DNA of 20,431 bases. Origin: an uncultured Bacilli bacterium. Its GTDB lineage: Bacteria > Bacillota_I > Bacilli_A > RF39 > UBA660. Under the pieces are notes generated by a model. That model saw only the letters and a program-made list of their open reading frames with translations. It was not told the origin of the DNA and did no database searches. The position numbers and the translations under genes were made by a program. Shown here piece after piece: positions 1 through 7,016 of this stretch; positions within the stretch are counted from its first letter, which is position 1, and every line of letters starts with the position of its first letter. Where the stretch lies: NCBI GenBank assembly GCA_944363865.1, contig CALVVN010000042.1, forward strand, positions 1 through 20,431, given 5' to 3'.

Positions 1-216
1 GATATTTCTAAAAAAATAGGGACTTATGATATAAGTATTTTACCTTATGAAGACTGTTGTACTGTTTTTGTTCCTAAACATCCTGTAATTAATCCAAAAC
101 TTGATGTCATTTGTTCTGAAGAAGAAAAATTTGATTTTGATTTGATAGATAAAGTGTTTGAAGATATTTTAGTCTTAGATATTCCGACTAAAGAAGAAAG
201 TAATGAATATTTATAA
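1..216 (+). CDS. 3' end of an unrecognised protein gene
   Basis: The window opens inside a reading frame that stays open from base 1 to a TAA at 214-216, giving the last 71 residues of a protein. The tail is acidic, with clusters such as EEEKFDFD and a final DIPTKEESNEYL, and includes a Cys pair (EDCC). I do not recognise the family, and the start lies outside the window. Codon use is the T-ending style of the flanking backbone genes, which supports real coding. A small ORF follows after 32 bases and a shared terminator follows that, so the two may be co-transcribed. Confidence 0.6.
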   Translation, partial: DISKKIGTYDISILPYEDCCTVFVPKHPVINPKLDVICSEEEKFDFDLIDKVFEDILVLDIPTKEESNEYL

Positions 217-248
217 AATAATTGTATAGACTATTACTAGGTGTTATT

Positions 249-359
249 ATGAGAAAAGTAAATGTTACACTTAGTAAAGTTAAATCTTATTTGTCAGATT
301 ATGAAAGCAGTTTAGAAGAAAAAGAGAGTAAGTTTTTTAAAACTAATAGATATGAGTAA
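249..359 (+). CDS. Small hypothetical protein, 36 aa
   Basis: This is an ATG-started ORF of 36 residues, strongly charged in its C-terminal half (ESSLEEKESKFFK). An AGGTG Shine-Dalgarno at 239-243 lies 5 bases before the ATG. The stop codon forms part of a rho-independent terminator, the usual arrangement for the last gene of a transcript. No family is recognised and there is no signal peptide or membrane segment. The RBS and terminator placement argue for a real small gene, but a chance ORF cannot be excluded at this length. Confidence 0.45.
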   Translation: MRKVNVTLSKVKSYLSDYESSLEEKESKFFKTNRYE

Positions 360-377
360 ACTTGTTACTCTTTTTTT
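354..377 (+). terminator. Rho-independent terminator
   Basis: A perfect 6-bp stem GAGTAA / TTACTC (354-359 and 365-370) with a 5-base loop is followed by seven Ts. It overlaps the stop codon of the 36-codon ORF and closes the transcript before the ackA promoter. Confidence 0.75.
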
Positions 378-386
378 ATGCTTTAA

Positions 387-415
387 TTTACTTATTTATC
401 TTTTTTTGTTATAAT
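387..415 (+). promoter_or_regulatory. Sigma-A-type promoter for ackA
   Basis: TTTACT (387-392) and TATAAT (410-415) are separated by 17 bp. The site lies just downstream of a terminator and 22 bases before the ackA ATG. The -10 is consensus and the -35 matches at 4 of 6 positions. Confidence 0.6.
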
Positions 416-437
416 TCACTTTGAAGGGAATGATAAC

Positions 438-1619
438 ATGAAAATATTAAGCGTAAATGCTGGTAGTTCATCTTTAAAGTTTACTTTGTTTGAAATGCCA
501 GAAGAAAAAGTAATAGTAAGTGGAACTTTTGAAAAAATTGGGCTTGCTAGTTCTATTTATACAATAAAATATAATGGAGAGAAAACTAAAAAGGAATGTG
601 TTTTAAATACTCATAAAGATGCTGTAAATACTTTAATGAGTGAACTTATTAACATGAAAATTATTAAATCTTATGATGAAATAGATGGTATTGGACACAG
701 AATAGTTCAAGGTGCTGATAGATTTGATAGAAGTGTTCTTGTTACAGATGAAGTATGTAAGGATATAGAAGAACTTATACCTCTAGCGCCTTTACATAAC
801 AAAGCTCATTTAATTGGAATAGATAGTTTTAAAGATGTATTACATGATGTAAAACAAGTAGTTGTTTTTGATACTGCTTTTCATCAAACTATGGAAGAAA
901 GTGAATATTTATATCCTTTGCCTATTGAATGGAAAGAAAAATATAGTGTTAGAAAATATGGATTTCATGGGACAAGTCATAGATACATTAGTGAATTCAT
1001 GAAGAAACATATTGGTAGAGATGCTAAAATTATTAGTTGTCATATTGGTAATGGTGCAAGTATATGTGCGATTGAAAATGGAAAGTGTAAAGATACATCT
1101 ATGGGCTTTACACCTTTGGCTGGGCTTATGATGGGAACTAGATGTGGAGATATTGATGTATCTGTTGTTCCTTATTTATGTGAAAAATTGAATATTACTG
1201 CTGCAGAATTAGTTGATAAGTTTAATAAGGAAAGTGGTTTACTTGCTATAACTGGTGTTAGCAGCGATTTACGTGATGTTGAAAGTGAATATATGGATGG
1301 AAATGTAAGATGTGTACTTGGATTAGATATGTATTCTAAGAAAATAGTTAATTATATTTCTATGTATAATACTTTACTTGAAGGTGCAGAATATATTGTA
1401 TTTACTGCTGGTGTTGGAGAAAATAGCCCAATAGTTAGAGGCCTCGTTTGTGATAAACTTAAAGTTTTAGGCGTTCAAATTGACAAAGATTTAAATGACG
1501 AAATGTTTGGAAAGTTTGGAGAAATTAGTACAAGCGATTCTAAGATAAAAGTGTTTGTTGTACCAACTGATGAAGAGGTTATGATAGCAAGAGATACTTT
1601 TGATTTGGTTAAGGAGTAG
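438..1619 (+). CDS. ackA: Acetate kinase
   Basis: Cytoplasmic acetate kinase, which interconverts acetyl phosphate + ADP and acetate + ATP and normally supplies ATP in overflow or fermentative metabolism. The 393-aa length is typical. The ASKHA-fold family motifs are all present: NAGSSSLKF (7-15), GHRIVQG (86-92, with Arg88 equivalent to the substrate-binding Arg), FDTAFHQT (144-151, catalytic Asp145), KYGFHGTSHRY (173-183), HIGNGAS (202-208), MMGTRCGD (231-238, Arg235), FTAGVGENS and the C-terminal TDEEVMIARDT with the Mg-binding Glu. One small oddity is Gln91 where most homologues have His (VHGG). An AGGGA RBS lies 8 bases before the ATG. No phosphotransacetylase is nearby. The next gene starts 1 base after the stop, so the two are probably one operon. 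Confidence 0.97.
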   Translation: MKILSVNAGSSSLKFTLFEMPEEKVIVSGTFEKIGLASSIYTIKYNGEKTKKECVLNTHKDAVNTLMSELINMKIIKSYDEIDGIGHRIVQGADRFDRSVLVTDEVCKDIEELIPLAPLHNKAHLIGIDSFKDVLHDVKQVVVFDTAFHQTMEESEYLYPLPIEWKEKYSVRKYGFHGTSHRYISEFMKKHIGRDAKIISCHIGNGASICAIENGKCKDTSMGFTPLAGLMMGTRCGDIDVSVVPYLCEKLNITAAELVDKFNKESGLLAITGVSSDLRDVESEYMDGNVRCVLGLDMYSKKIVNYISMYNTLLEGAEYIVFTAGVGENSPIVRGLVCDKLKVLGVQIDKDLNDEMFGKFGEISTSDSKIKVFVVPTDEEVMIARDTFDLVKE

Positions 1620-1620
1620 G

Positions 1621-2583
1621 ATGAAAAAAGAGTTATTTAAAAAAATATATAATGAAATAAAAAAGAGTAAAACTATTTATTTGGTTAGACATATAGGTCC
1701 AGATCCTGATGCTGTAGCAAGTCAAATAGCTTTAAGAGATTCTATAAGAATTACTTTTCCAAGTAAAAATGTTTTTGCTATAGGCGCGAATGCGGCAAGA
1801 TTTAAATATTTAGGAACTTTAGATAAGCCTAACTCTTTTGATTTTGAAAATGATTTGATTATAACTCTTGATATTCCTGATTCTAATCGTATTGATGGGG
1901 TTGATGTAAAAAAATTTAAAAATGTTATTAAAATTGATCATCATCCTTTTGTAGAAAAGTTTGCAAAAATAGAATACATCGATGATAAAAATACAAGTGC
2001 TTGTCAAATCGTTCTTGAAATGATTCTTAATACTAAATTAAAATGTAATAAAAATATTGCAGAAAATCTTTTTATGGGGATAGTTAGTGATTCTAATAGA
2101 TTCTTATTTGATTACACGAGTTATTCTACTTTTGATTTAGTTAGTTTAATAATTAAAAAATATAAACTAAATATACAAGATTTGTATAAAAAAATGTATA
2201 TGAAGCCACTAAGCGAGGTTAGACTTTTGGGTTATATACAATCTAATATAAAAGTTACTAAAAATGGTTTTGCATATATTGAAATTGAAAATGATATTAT
2301 AAATAGTTTTCATGCAGATGCTGCAAGTGCTTCTAATATGATTAATGATTTAAATAATATACATGAAATCTTAGTTTGGCTTTTTATTACAAAGGATGAA
2401 AAAAAAGATTTATATAAAGTAAATATCAGGAGTAGAGGACCTATTATTAATGAGATTGCTGCTAAATACAATGGTGGTGGTCACAAATATGCTAGTGGCG
2501 TTAGAACCAAAGATAGAAATATACTTAATAATCTTATAAAAGAACTTGACGAAGTTTGTAGATTTTATAAAATAAATAAATAA
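1621..2583 (+). CDS. nrnA: DHH/DHHA1 phosphoesterase, NrnA/MgpA-like
   Basis: Predicted cytoplasmic Mn-dependent phosphoesterase of the DHH family. Close relatives degrade nano-RNAs, convert pAp to AMP, or cleave linear or cyclic dinucleotides. The 320-aa length fits NrnA. Motifs in order are HIGPDPDAVAS (24-34, metal-binding Asp residues), LDIPDSNRI (83-91), IDHHP (105-109, the DHH signature) and the C-terminal DHHA1 signature GGGHKYASG (285-293). The start is the ATG at 1621, chosen because AAGGAG sits at 1611-1616 within the end of ackA; an upstream in-frame TTG at 1600 has no RBS. It is translated in an operon with ackA. Which substrate is physiological cannot be told from sequence, so the symbol is by family. 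Confidence 0.85.
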   Translation: MKKELFKKIYNEIKKSKTIYLVRHIGPDPDAVASQIALRDSIRITFPSKNVFAIGANAARFKYLGTLDKPNSFDFENDLIITLDIPDSNRIDGVDVKKFKNVIKIDHHPFVEKFAKIEYIDDKNTSACQIVLEMILNTKLKCNKNIAENLFMGIVSDSNRFLFDYTSYSTFDLVSLIIKKYKLNIQDLYKKMYMKPLSEVRLLGYIQSNIKVTKNGFAYIEIENDIINSFHADAASASNMINDLNNIHEILVWLFITKDEKKDLYKVNIRSRGPIINEIAAKYNGGGHKYASGVRTKDRNILNNLIKELDEVCRFYKINK

Positions 2584-2682
2584 TTTAATAAACTTAAAGT
2601 TGTTATAATATTGTTATTAATGAAGAAAAGGTAGCCTTTGTATATGGATTATTTAAGGTGTAAGTTTTATATATTAAGCGAA

Positions 2683-2710
2683 AACCATGCATTTAAGCAT
2701 GGTTGTTTTT
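2683..2710 (+). terminator. Terminator after the DHH gene, possibly bidirectional
   Basis: A perfect 8-bp stem AACCATGC / GCATGGTT (2683-2690 and 2697-2704) with a 6-base loop is followed by GTTTTT on the plus strand. On the minus strand the stem is followed by TTCG, and it lies just past the end of the reverse-strand pseudogene, so it may have served both directions. Confidence 0.7.
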
Positions 2711-2717
2711 ATAGACA

Positions 2718-3411
2718 TTACATTTTTGCGGTAAAATGTTCTTCTTGTTGCTGTTTTAAGTGTGATAATTTAATTCCGAGCGCGGCTTTATATAATAAAT
2801 ATTTGGTCTTATTTAATGGATAAAGTTTTTTTAAGTTTGCTAATTCTGATGAAGTATATGCTGTGCTTTGAAATTTTTCTATATTTAGACTTTCGCCTTT
2901 ATTTTTTAAAAATTGTCCAATTGCATATAAATCATTAGATGATAGTTCGCTCGTATCTTGTAAAATTTGTGTGCTTTTAAATAATATATTTTCAAGTATT
3001 CCTAGAGAATTAATAACAACAATTTTTCTTTCTATAAAAGGTTGTTTGGAAAAAATCACACCTTTATTTATTGATACCCAATTGGAAAACATTTCTTTGT
3101 CGTATCCATAACAATTTAAAATATACCATAAATAATTTAAAGTAATAATAACACTTCCAATTCTACAAGGATTAATAAAATAATAATTACCTATTGATTT
3201 ATAGTTATATCAAAACCATGTCCATATGTAGTGGATATTAAGTTTAGTTCTTTAGCAATTAGTTTTCTTTGTTCTTTATTTGCATATTCTGTAAATGGGA
3301 GACGATGACGTGATTTTAATTCTAAATTTAATTTGCGAAAATATTCCATTTTTTTGTATAATCAATCTTATAGAAATTATTAATTAATTCTATGTGTTGA
3401 TTAGTCCTTTC
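2718..3411 (-). pseudogene. Frameshifted remnant of an unrecognised gene
   Basis: Three consecutive minus-strand open segments in three different frames read as one broken protein. Segment 1 (about 3411-3331) contains NQHIELINNFYKIDYTKK. Segment 2 (ATG at 3349 to TAG at 3191, 52 aa) contains RHRLPFTEYANKEQRK. Segment 3 (open from about 3209 to TAA at 2718) contains NYYFINPCRIG and ends in a Lys/Gln-rich tail. The segments abut or overlap at the frame changes (around 3340 and 3200), as expected for indels rather than unrelated ORFs. Segment 3 has an internal ATG at 3092 giving 124 codons, but no convincing RBS there. I do not recognise the family; it could be a phage or plasmid-type gene. The intact ancestor probably began near or upstream of 3411. 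Confidence 0.5.
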
Positions 3412-3415
3412 TATC

Positions 3416-3936
3416 TATATTTATATAGTTATTTATGCAATAAATTATGAAGTTAGGTATTTATTCTTATTTTTTTGTAGTTCTGATTTTTCTAGAATGC
3501 TCATACCATAGATTTTTTTATTTAATTGTTTATTTGTTAATTAACGCTTTGATATTTTATGTGTTCAGCAAGGATATATGATAGAAAACTATGTGATAAA
3601 CGTTCAGTACAAATTAATCTAACCAAAAAGATGAGTGCATATAATATGTGTTGGAGTAGATATAAACATAATTGTTTTATTTGTGCAGTAGGTAAGCATT
3701 ATCCTATGTTTGTAAGAAAGTCATAATAGTCATTTGCATGCTTTAAATTCAAAATGGACATTTTGAGTTGTCTTTGCAGAAATAATTGTTTTTTCAATTT
3801 TTTAAAGATTTCGCTTTGCTAAATCTTTTTGGCGTAGAATCATTTCCAATTTATAACTTTCTATTTAAACGTTTTTGCCCTTTAATAATTTGCTCTTACT
3901 TTTTTAATTTGTAAATGGCAAAATTTGAAAAGCATG
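3416..3936. other. Intergenic decayed stretch without an intact gene
   Basis: About 520 bases in which I find no convincing gene. Short open segments exist on both strands, for example plus-strand 3559-3726 (55 codons, no RBS, rich in Cys, Lys and Met) and several minus-strand stretches broken by stops. An AT-rich inverted repeat at 3804-3830 could act as a weak terminator. The stretch lies directly upstream of the frameshifted pseudogene on its coding strand, so it is likely part of the same decaying insertion. Confidence 0.45.
3804..3830 (+). terminator. Weak AT-rich hairpin followed by Ts
   Basis: AAAGATTT (3804-3811) pairs with AAATCTTT (3821-3828) around a 9-base loop, and the Ts continue to 3830. 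There is no gene just upstream on the plus strand for it to serve. On the minus strand it lies in the decayed region. Confidence 0.3.
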
Positions 3937-4524
3937 TTAAATACCGATTTTTCTTTTAATTATTTCTTGAATTGCTTCTTTACCTACTTTAGTAACGCTG
4001 CTAAAATTAATTATTTCGTCACCTAATGCAATATCTAAAACATCATTAATAATTTTGCTTTGTTTTTCTTTTGCACTTTTTCTAACTTTATCATATTTAG
4101 TACAGACAATTGTTACTGGTAAATTGTAATATTTTAAAAAATCATACATCATTAAATCATTATCAGATGGTTTGTGTCGGTAGTCGATAAGTAAAAATAC
4201 ATGTTTTAAATTTGGCCTATTTTTAACATATTCTTCAACCATAAGACCAAATTTTTCTTGTTTTTTATTACTTACTTGTGCGTACCCGTACCCAGGGACG
4301 TCAACTAAATAACAAATATTATCTATTAAATAAAAATTTAATGTTTGTGTTTTTCCAGGTTTGCTGCTAGTTCTAGCATAATTTTTTCTGTTTACAAGAG
4401 TGTTTATAAAACTACTTTTGCCAACATTACTTTTACCTAAAATTAAAAATTCTGGTTTATTATCTGTTGGGTACTGACTTATTCTAATAGCTATCTGAGC
4501 TAAATCAATATCTTGAAAATTCAT
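3937..4524 (-). CDS. engB: Ribosome-biogenesis GTPase EngB (YsxC/YihA)
   Basis: Essential GTPase of the TrmE-Era-EngA-EngB-Septin class, involved in late assembly of the 50S ribosomal subunit. The 195-aa protein is one complete G domain of usual length. Motifs are G1 GKSNVGKSS (30-38), G2 with SSKPGKTQT (53-61), G3 DVPGYGYA (75-82), G4 TKYD (142-145) and a G5-like SSV near the end. The ATG at 4524 is supported by AGGTGA five bases upstream. It is the only clearly intact minus-strand gene in the window and is transcribed divergently from the pilin-like gene. Its own promoter is visible at 4546-4574. No strong terminator was seen immediately beyond its TAA, where the decayed region begins. Confidence 0.96.
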   Translation of the reverse strand: MNFQDIDLAQIAIRISQYPTDNKPEFLILGKSNVGKSSFINTLVNRKNYARTSSKPGKTQTLNFYLIDNICYLVDVPGYGYAQVSNKKQEKFGLMVEEYVKNRPNLKHVFLLIDYRHKPSDNDLMMYDFLKYYNLPVTIVCTKYDKVRKSAKEKQSKIINDVLDIALGDEIINFSSVTKVGKEAIQEIIKRKIGI

Positions 4525-4545
4525 ATTTCACCTGCTTACTACTAA

Positions 4546-4574
4546 ATTATACTAAAAATTTTAAAAATTAGCAA
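4546..4574 (-). promoter_or_regulatory. Promoter of engB
   Basis: Read on the minus strand, TTGCTA (4574-4569) and TATAAT (4551-4546) are separated by 17 bp, and the ATG follows 21 bases after the -10. Confidence 0.6.
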
Positions 4575-4629
4575 TTAATTGCCCTTCAATATTAAAATTA
4601 ACGTTTAATCATATAACATACTTTTTTTA

Positions 4630-4658
4630 TTGAATAGTTTTAACATTTATATTATAAT
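4630..4658 (+). promoter_or_regulatory. Promoter of the pilin-like gene
   Basis: TTGAAT (4630-4635), a 17-bp spacer and TATAAT (4653-4658). The same TTGAAT-17-TATAAT layout precedes the surface-protein gene at 7017, which hints at shared promoter strength, though both are simply good sigma-A sites. Confidence 0.65.
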
Positions 4659-4684
4659 TGTTTATAGTAGGAAGGTGCTATAAT

Positions 4685-5299
4685 ATGAATAAAAAAGGTT
4701 TTACTTTAACTGAAGTTATAGTTGTTATAGTTTTGATCAGTATTATTATAGCTATTGCTGTTCCTAGCGTAATTGCTATTAGGAACAGGATTAATAGCAG
4801 ATTGCTGGAAGGAAAAAAAGATACAATTTTAATAGCTGCTGAACTTTATGGACAAGATAATCCGCATTTATTTAATCCAAATGAGTTTGTGGTTACTGTT
4901 GGTGAATTGGTTGAAGCTGGTTACATTGAAAAAGATTTGGAATTAAATAATAGTAATTGCTTGGATTCTTATGGTTGTGTTATTAATCCTGTAGATAATA
5001 AGAGTTTAAATGACGTTGAAATATTGGTTAAAAAAGAAATAAATACAGTTATTGCCATATGGGACGGAGAACTTGGTAGTTCTTCTAGTTCTGAACTTGT
5101 TGATAGGGTTATAGAAGATTTGAATTGCGAGAATATAACTGAAAGTAATCCTTGTCTTTATGTTGGAAGTGACCCTAATAATTATCTTTGGTATAGCGGT
5201 GTAATGTGGAGAATTATGGGCGTTTATAAAGTAGATGGCGTTTTAGTAGTTAAAATGATTACTGATGACAATATTACTTTTGAAAATACTACTGGTTAA
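4685..5299 (+). CDS. Type IV pilin-like protein with truncated surface domain
   Basis: This 204-aa protein starts with a class III (prepilin) signal: a short basic leader MNKKG followed by FTLTEVIVVIVLISII, with the expected cleavage after Gly and Glu at position +5, and a hydrophobic helix continuing to about residue 32. Such proteins are processed by a prepilin peptidase and sit in the membrane or a pseudopilus. Residues ~160-204 begin a module with YVGSDPNNYLWYSG and MWRIMGV that resembles the start of the NNYV...WRIV module of the surface protein at 7017, but here the protein stops about 40 residues in. A terminator overlaps the stop codon, so this may be the normal end. The ATG at 4685 is chosen for the AGGAAGGTG RBS at 4669-4677; an upstream in-frame TTG overlaps the -10 box. 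No pilus assembly genes are nearby. Confidence 0.7.
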   Translation: MNKKGFTLTEVIVVIVLISIIIAIAVPSVIAIRNRINSRLLEGKKDTILIAAELYGQDNPHLFNPNEFVVTVGELVEAGYIEKDLELNNSNCLDSYGCVINPVDNKSLNDVEILVKKEINTVIAIWDGELGSSSSSELVDRVIEDLNCENITESNPCLYVGSDPNNYLWYSGVMWRIMGVYKVDGVLVVKMITDDNITFENTTG

Positions 5300-5320
5300 G
5301 AGTGTAAAACTCTTTTTTTT
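5299..5320 (+). terminator. Terminator of the pilin-like gene
   Basis: AGAGT (5299-5303) pairs with ACTCT (5309-5313) around a 5-base loop, followed by a T-run to 5320. It begins on the last base of the stop codon, and the probable -10 of der (TATAAT at 5325-5330) lies only 5 bases beyond the T-run. Confidence 0.7.
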
Positions 5321-5348
5321 ATGCTATAATTAGTTGGGAGAAGAAAAT

Positions 5349-6653
5349 ATGAAAAAATACACTGTATGTCTAGTAGGCAGACCTAATGTAGGTAAAAGTA
5401 CGCTATTTAATAGAATAGTTGGAAAAAAAGTTTCTATTATAGATGATATGCCAGGAGTTACTAGAGATAGAATTTATGGAAATGCACTTTATAAAGATTA
5501 TAGTTTTTATTTAATTGATACTGGTGGAATTGATATTAAAGATGAAAATTGGAATAACGTTATAACTAATCAAGTTATGCTTGCTATTGATGAAAGTGAT
5601 GTTATTATTTTTGTTGTTGATGGAAAAGATGGAATCACTAGTAATGATGAATATATAAGAGATTTACTTCATAAAAGTGGTAAAAAAGTGGTTGTTGCAA
5701 TCAATAAAATAGATAGTAAACTTGCTAATGAAAATATGTACGAATTTTATACACTTGGTTTTGATAATTATGTCCCTATTAGTGCAGAACATAATATTGG
5801 AATTGATGAGTTATTTAGTAAAGTATTTGTAGGTTTAAATAAAAATGATGATGTTTTAGAAGATGATAAACCTAAGTTATGTGTAATAGGTAGACCTAAT
5901 GTAGGTAAAAGTAGTTTGGTTAATGCTTTACTTAATGAAGAGAGAGTAATTGTTAGTGATATTGCAGGAACTACTAGAGATAGTGTTGATACTATTTTTA
6001 AATATGAAAATAACGAATATGTTTTAATTGATACTGCTGGGCTTAGAAAAAAAGGTAAAGTATATGAAAGTGTTGAAAAATATAGTTTACTTAGAAGTAT
6101 GAAAGCTATTGATAGAAGTGATGTGTGCATATTGGTTATTAATGCAGAGGATGGTATTATAGAACACGATAAACATATAGCAGGGTATGCAATAGATGCT
6201 GGTAAAGGTATAGTAATTGTTGTTAATAAATGGGATAAAGTAGAAAATGATTATGATAAATGGAAAAATGATATAAGAAATAATTTTCAATTTATGCCTT
6301 ATGCTGAAATAGTATTTTTAAGTGCTTTAACTAAGAAAAGACTTTCAACTTTAATGCCTAAAGTTTTAAATAGTTATAATAATGCTATTAAAGAAGTTAA
6401 AACTAATGTAATTAATGATGTAATACTTAATGCTTTTATTGAAGCACCACCACCAAGTTATAAAGGTAATAGACTTAAAATATATTTTACTCATCAATCT
6501 GGTATAAAGCCGCCTAGATTTGATATTGAAGTAAATAGTAAAGGTTTAATACATTTTTCATATGAGAGATATTTAGAAAATAAGATACGTGAAAATATTG
6601 ATTTTACTGGAACTCCTATTAAACTTTATTTTAAGAATAAAGGAGAAAATTAA
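5349..6653 (+). CDS. der: GTPase Der (EngA), 50S ribosome assembly
   Basis: Essential double GTPase acting in 50S subunit maturation. The 434-aa protein has G domain 1 with GRPNVGKST (10-18), IDTGGI (56-61) and NKID (119-122), then G domain 2 with GRPNVGKSS (181-189), IDTAGLRKKGKV (227-238) and NKWD (293-296). A C-terminal KH-like domain follows, with EAPPPSYKGNRLKI and HQSGIKPPRF at about 365-391. The length matches Bacillus Der. The ATG at 5349 is preceded by a GGGAG RBS at 5336-5340; a TTG in the same frame at 5334 overlaps that RBS and is less likely. A TATAAT at 5325-5330 provides the promoter with a poor -35. It is one of two ribosome-assembly GTPases in this neighbourhood, with engB on the other strand. 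Confidence 0.97.
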   Translation: MKKYTVCLVGRPNVGKSTLFNRIVGKKVSIIDDMPGVTRDRIYGNALYKDYSFYLIDTGGIDIKDENWNNVITNQVMLAIDESDVIIFVVDGKDGITSNDEYIRDLLHKSGKKVVVAINKIDSKLANENMYEFYTLGFDNYVPISAEHNIGIDELFSKVFVGLNKNDDVLEDDKPKLCVIGRPNVGKSSLVNALLNEERVIVSDIAGTTRDSVDTIFKYENNEYVLIDTAGLRKKGKVYESVEKYSLLRSMKAIDRSDVCILVINAEDGIIEHDKHIAGYAIDAGKGIVIVVNKWDKVENDYDKWKNDIRNNFQFMPYAEIVFLSALTKKRLSTLMPKVLNSYNNAIKEVKTNVINDVILNAFIEAPPPSYKGNRLKIYFTHQSGIKPPRFDIEVNSKGLIHFSYERYLENKIRENIDFTGTPIKLYFKNKGEN

Positions 6654-6657
6654 TTAA

Positions 6658-6698
6658 ATCACCTAATATGAAACACTTCATATAATATTTTAGGTGAT
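6658..6698 (+). promoter_or_regulatory. Hairpin sequestering the RBS of the spoVIF-like gene
   Basis: ATCACCTAA (6658-6666) is perfectly complementary to TTAGGTGAT (6690-6698). Inside, TATGAA (6667-6672) pairs with TTCATA (6677-6682) around an ACAC loop, leaving a 7-base bulge at 6683-6689. The right arm contains the AGGTGA Shine-Dalgarno of the gene starting at 6703, so in the mRNA the RBS would be double-stranded. A TATAAT at 6681-6686 lies inside the structure. If transcription starts from that box the left arm is missing and the RBS is free, whereas read-through from der would make the folded form. Confidence 0.6.
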
Positions 6699-6702
6699 AT
6701 AA

Positions 6703-6942
6703 ATGGGTAAAGAGGATTTATTTGAAAGAATAGAAAAAAAGACAAATGTTAGTAAAGAAGCAATACTTGAATTTGCAAGAAAACTTCAAGATGGAAACTT
6801 TAAAGATGAAAAAGTTTTGAGAAGTATAATTAAAGATATTAGTGAAATGACTGGTAAAGAAGTCAGTGAAGAAAAAGAACAAAAAATAATAGATATGGTT
6901 ATTAATGATAAAGTACCAAAAGATATTGATAAATATGTTTAA
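6703..6942 (+). CDS. SpoVIF-like small sporulation-family protein
   Basis: A 79-aa, highly charged, all-helical cytoplasmic protein with no Cys and no membrane segment. The layout of KKTNVSKEAILEFAR, a central NFKDEKVLRSIIKDISE and a C-terminal VSEEKEQKIIDMVIND matches the stage VI sporulation protein F family (B. subtilis SpoVIF/YjcC), which is needed in spore coat development and is often also found in uncultured Bacilli. The ATG at 6703 follows AGGTGA at 6692-6697, which is held in a hairpin. Its stop lies in a terminator, so it forms either a two-gene unit with der or a single-gene unit. Family assignment is from remembered pattern similarity, and the actual role in this organism is unknown. 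Confidence 0.7.
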   Translation: MGKEDLFERIEKKTNVSKEAILEFARKLQDGNFKDEKVLRSIIKDISEMTGKEVSEEKEQKIIDMVINDKVPKDIDKYV

Positions 6943-6960
6943 CATATTTGTCTTTTTTTT
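6931..6960 (+). terminator. Terminator after the spoVIF-like gene
   Basis: AAATATG (6931-6937) pairs with CATATTT (6943-6949) around TTTAA, which includes most of the stop codon, followed by GTC and eight Ts. The AT-only outer stem makes it moderate in strength. Confidence 0.65.
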
Positions 6961-6961
6961 G

Positions 6962-6990
6962 TTGAATTTTTGAATTTTTGTTTGTATAAT
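6962..6990 (+). promoter_or_regulatory. Promoter of the surface-protein gene
   Basis: TTGAAT (6962-6967), 17 bp, TATAAT (6985-6990). The AAGGAG RBS follows at 7004-7009 and the ATG at 7017. Confidence 0.65.
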
Positions 6991-7016
6991 AAAATTAGAT
7001 AATAAGGAGTTTTAAT

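Noticed and set aside
2604..2609. TATAAT after the DHH gene as a promoter for a small RNA ending at 2710
   Set aside because: No acceptable -35 or extended -10, and the hairpin is sufficiently explained as the terminator of the upstream operon.
2638..2823. Plus-strand frame of 61 codons after the DHH gene
   Set aside because: It has a TTG start without an RBS, runs through a terminator hairpin, and lies antisense to the better-supported pseudogene.
3559..3726. Plus-strand ORF of 55 codons in the decayed region
   Set aside because: No RBS, a stop immediately upstream, no recognisable motif; equally open stretches exist on the other strand.
5768..6945. Minus-strand open frames opposite der and the spoVIF-like gene
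   Set aside because: They are antisense shadows of well-conserved genes, low in complexity (rich in Ile, Phe, Leu) and without RBS.
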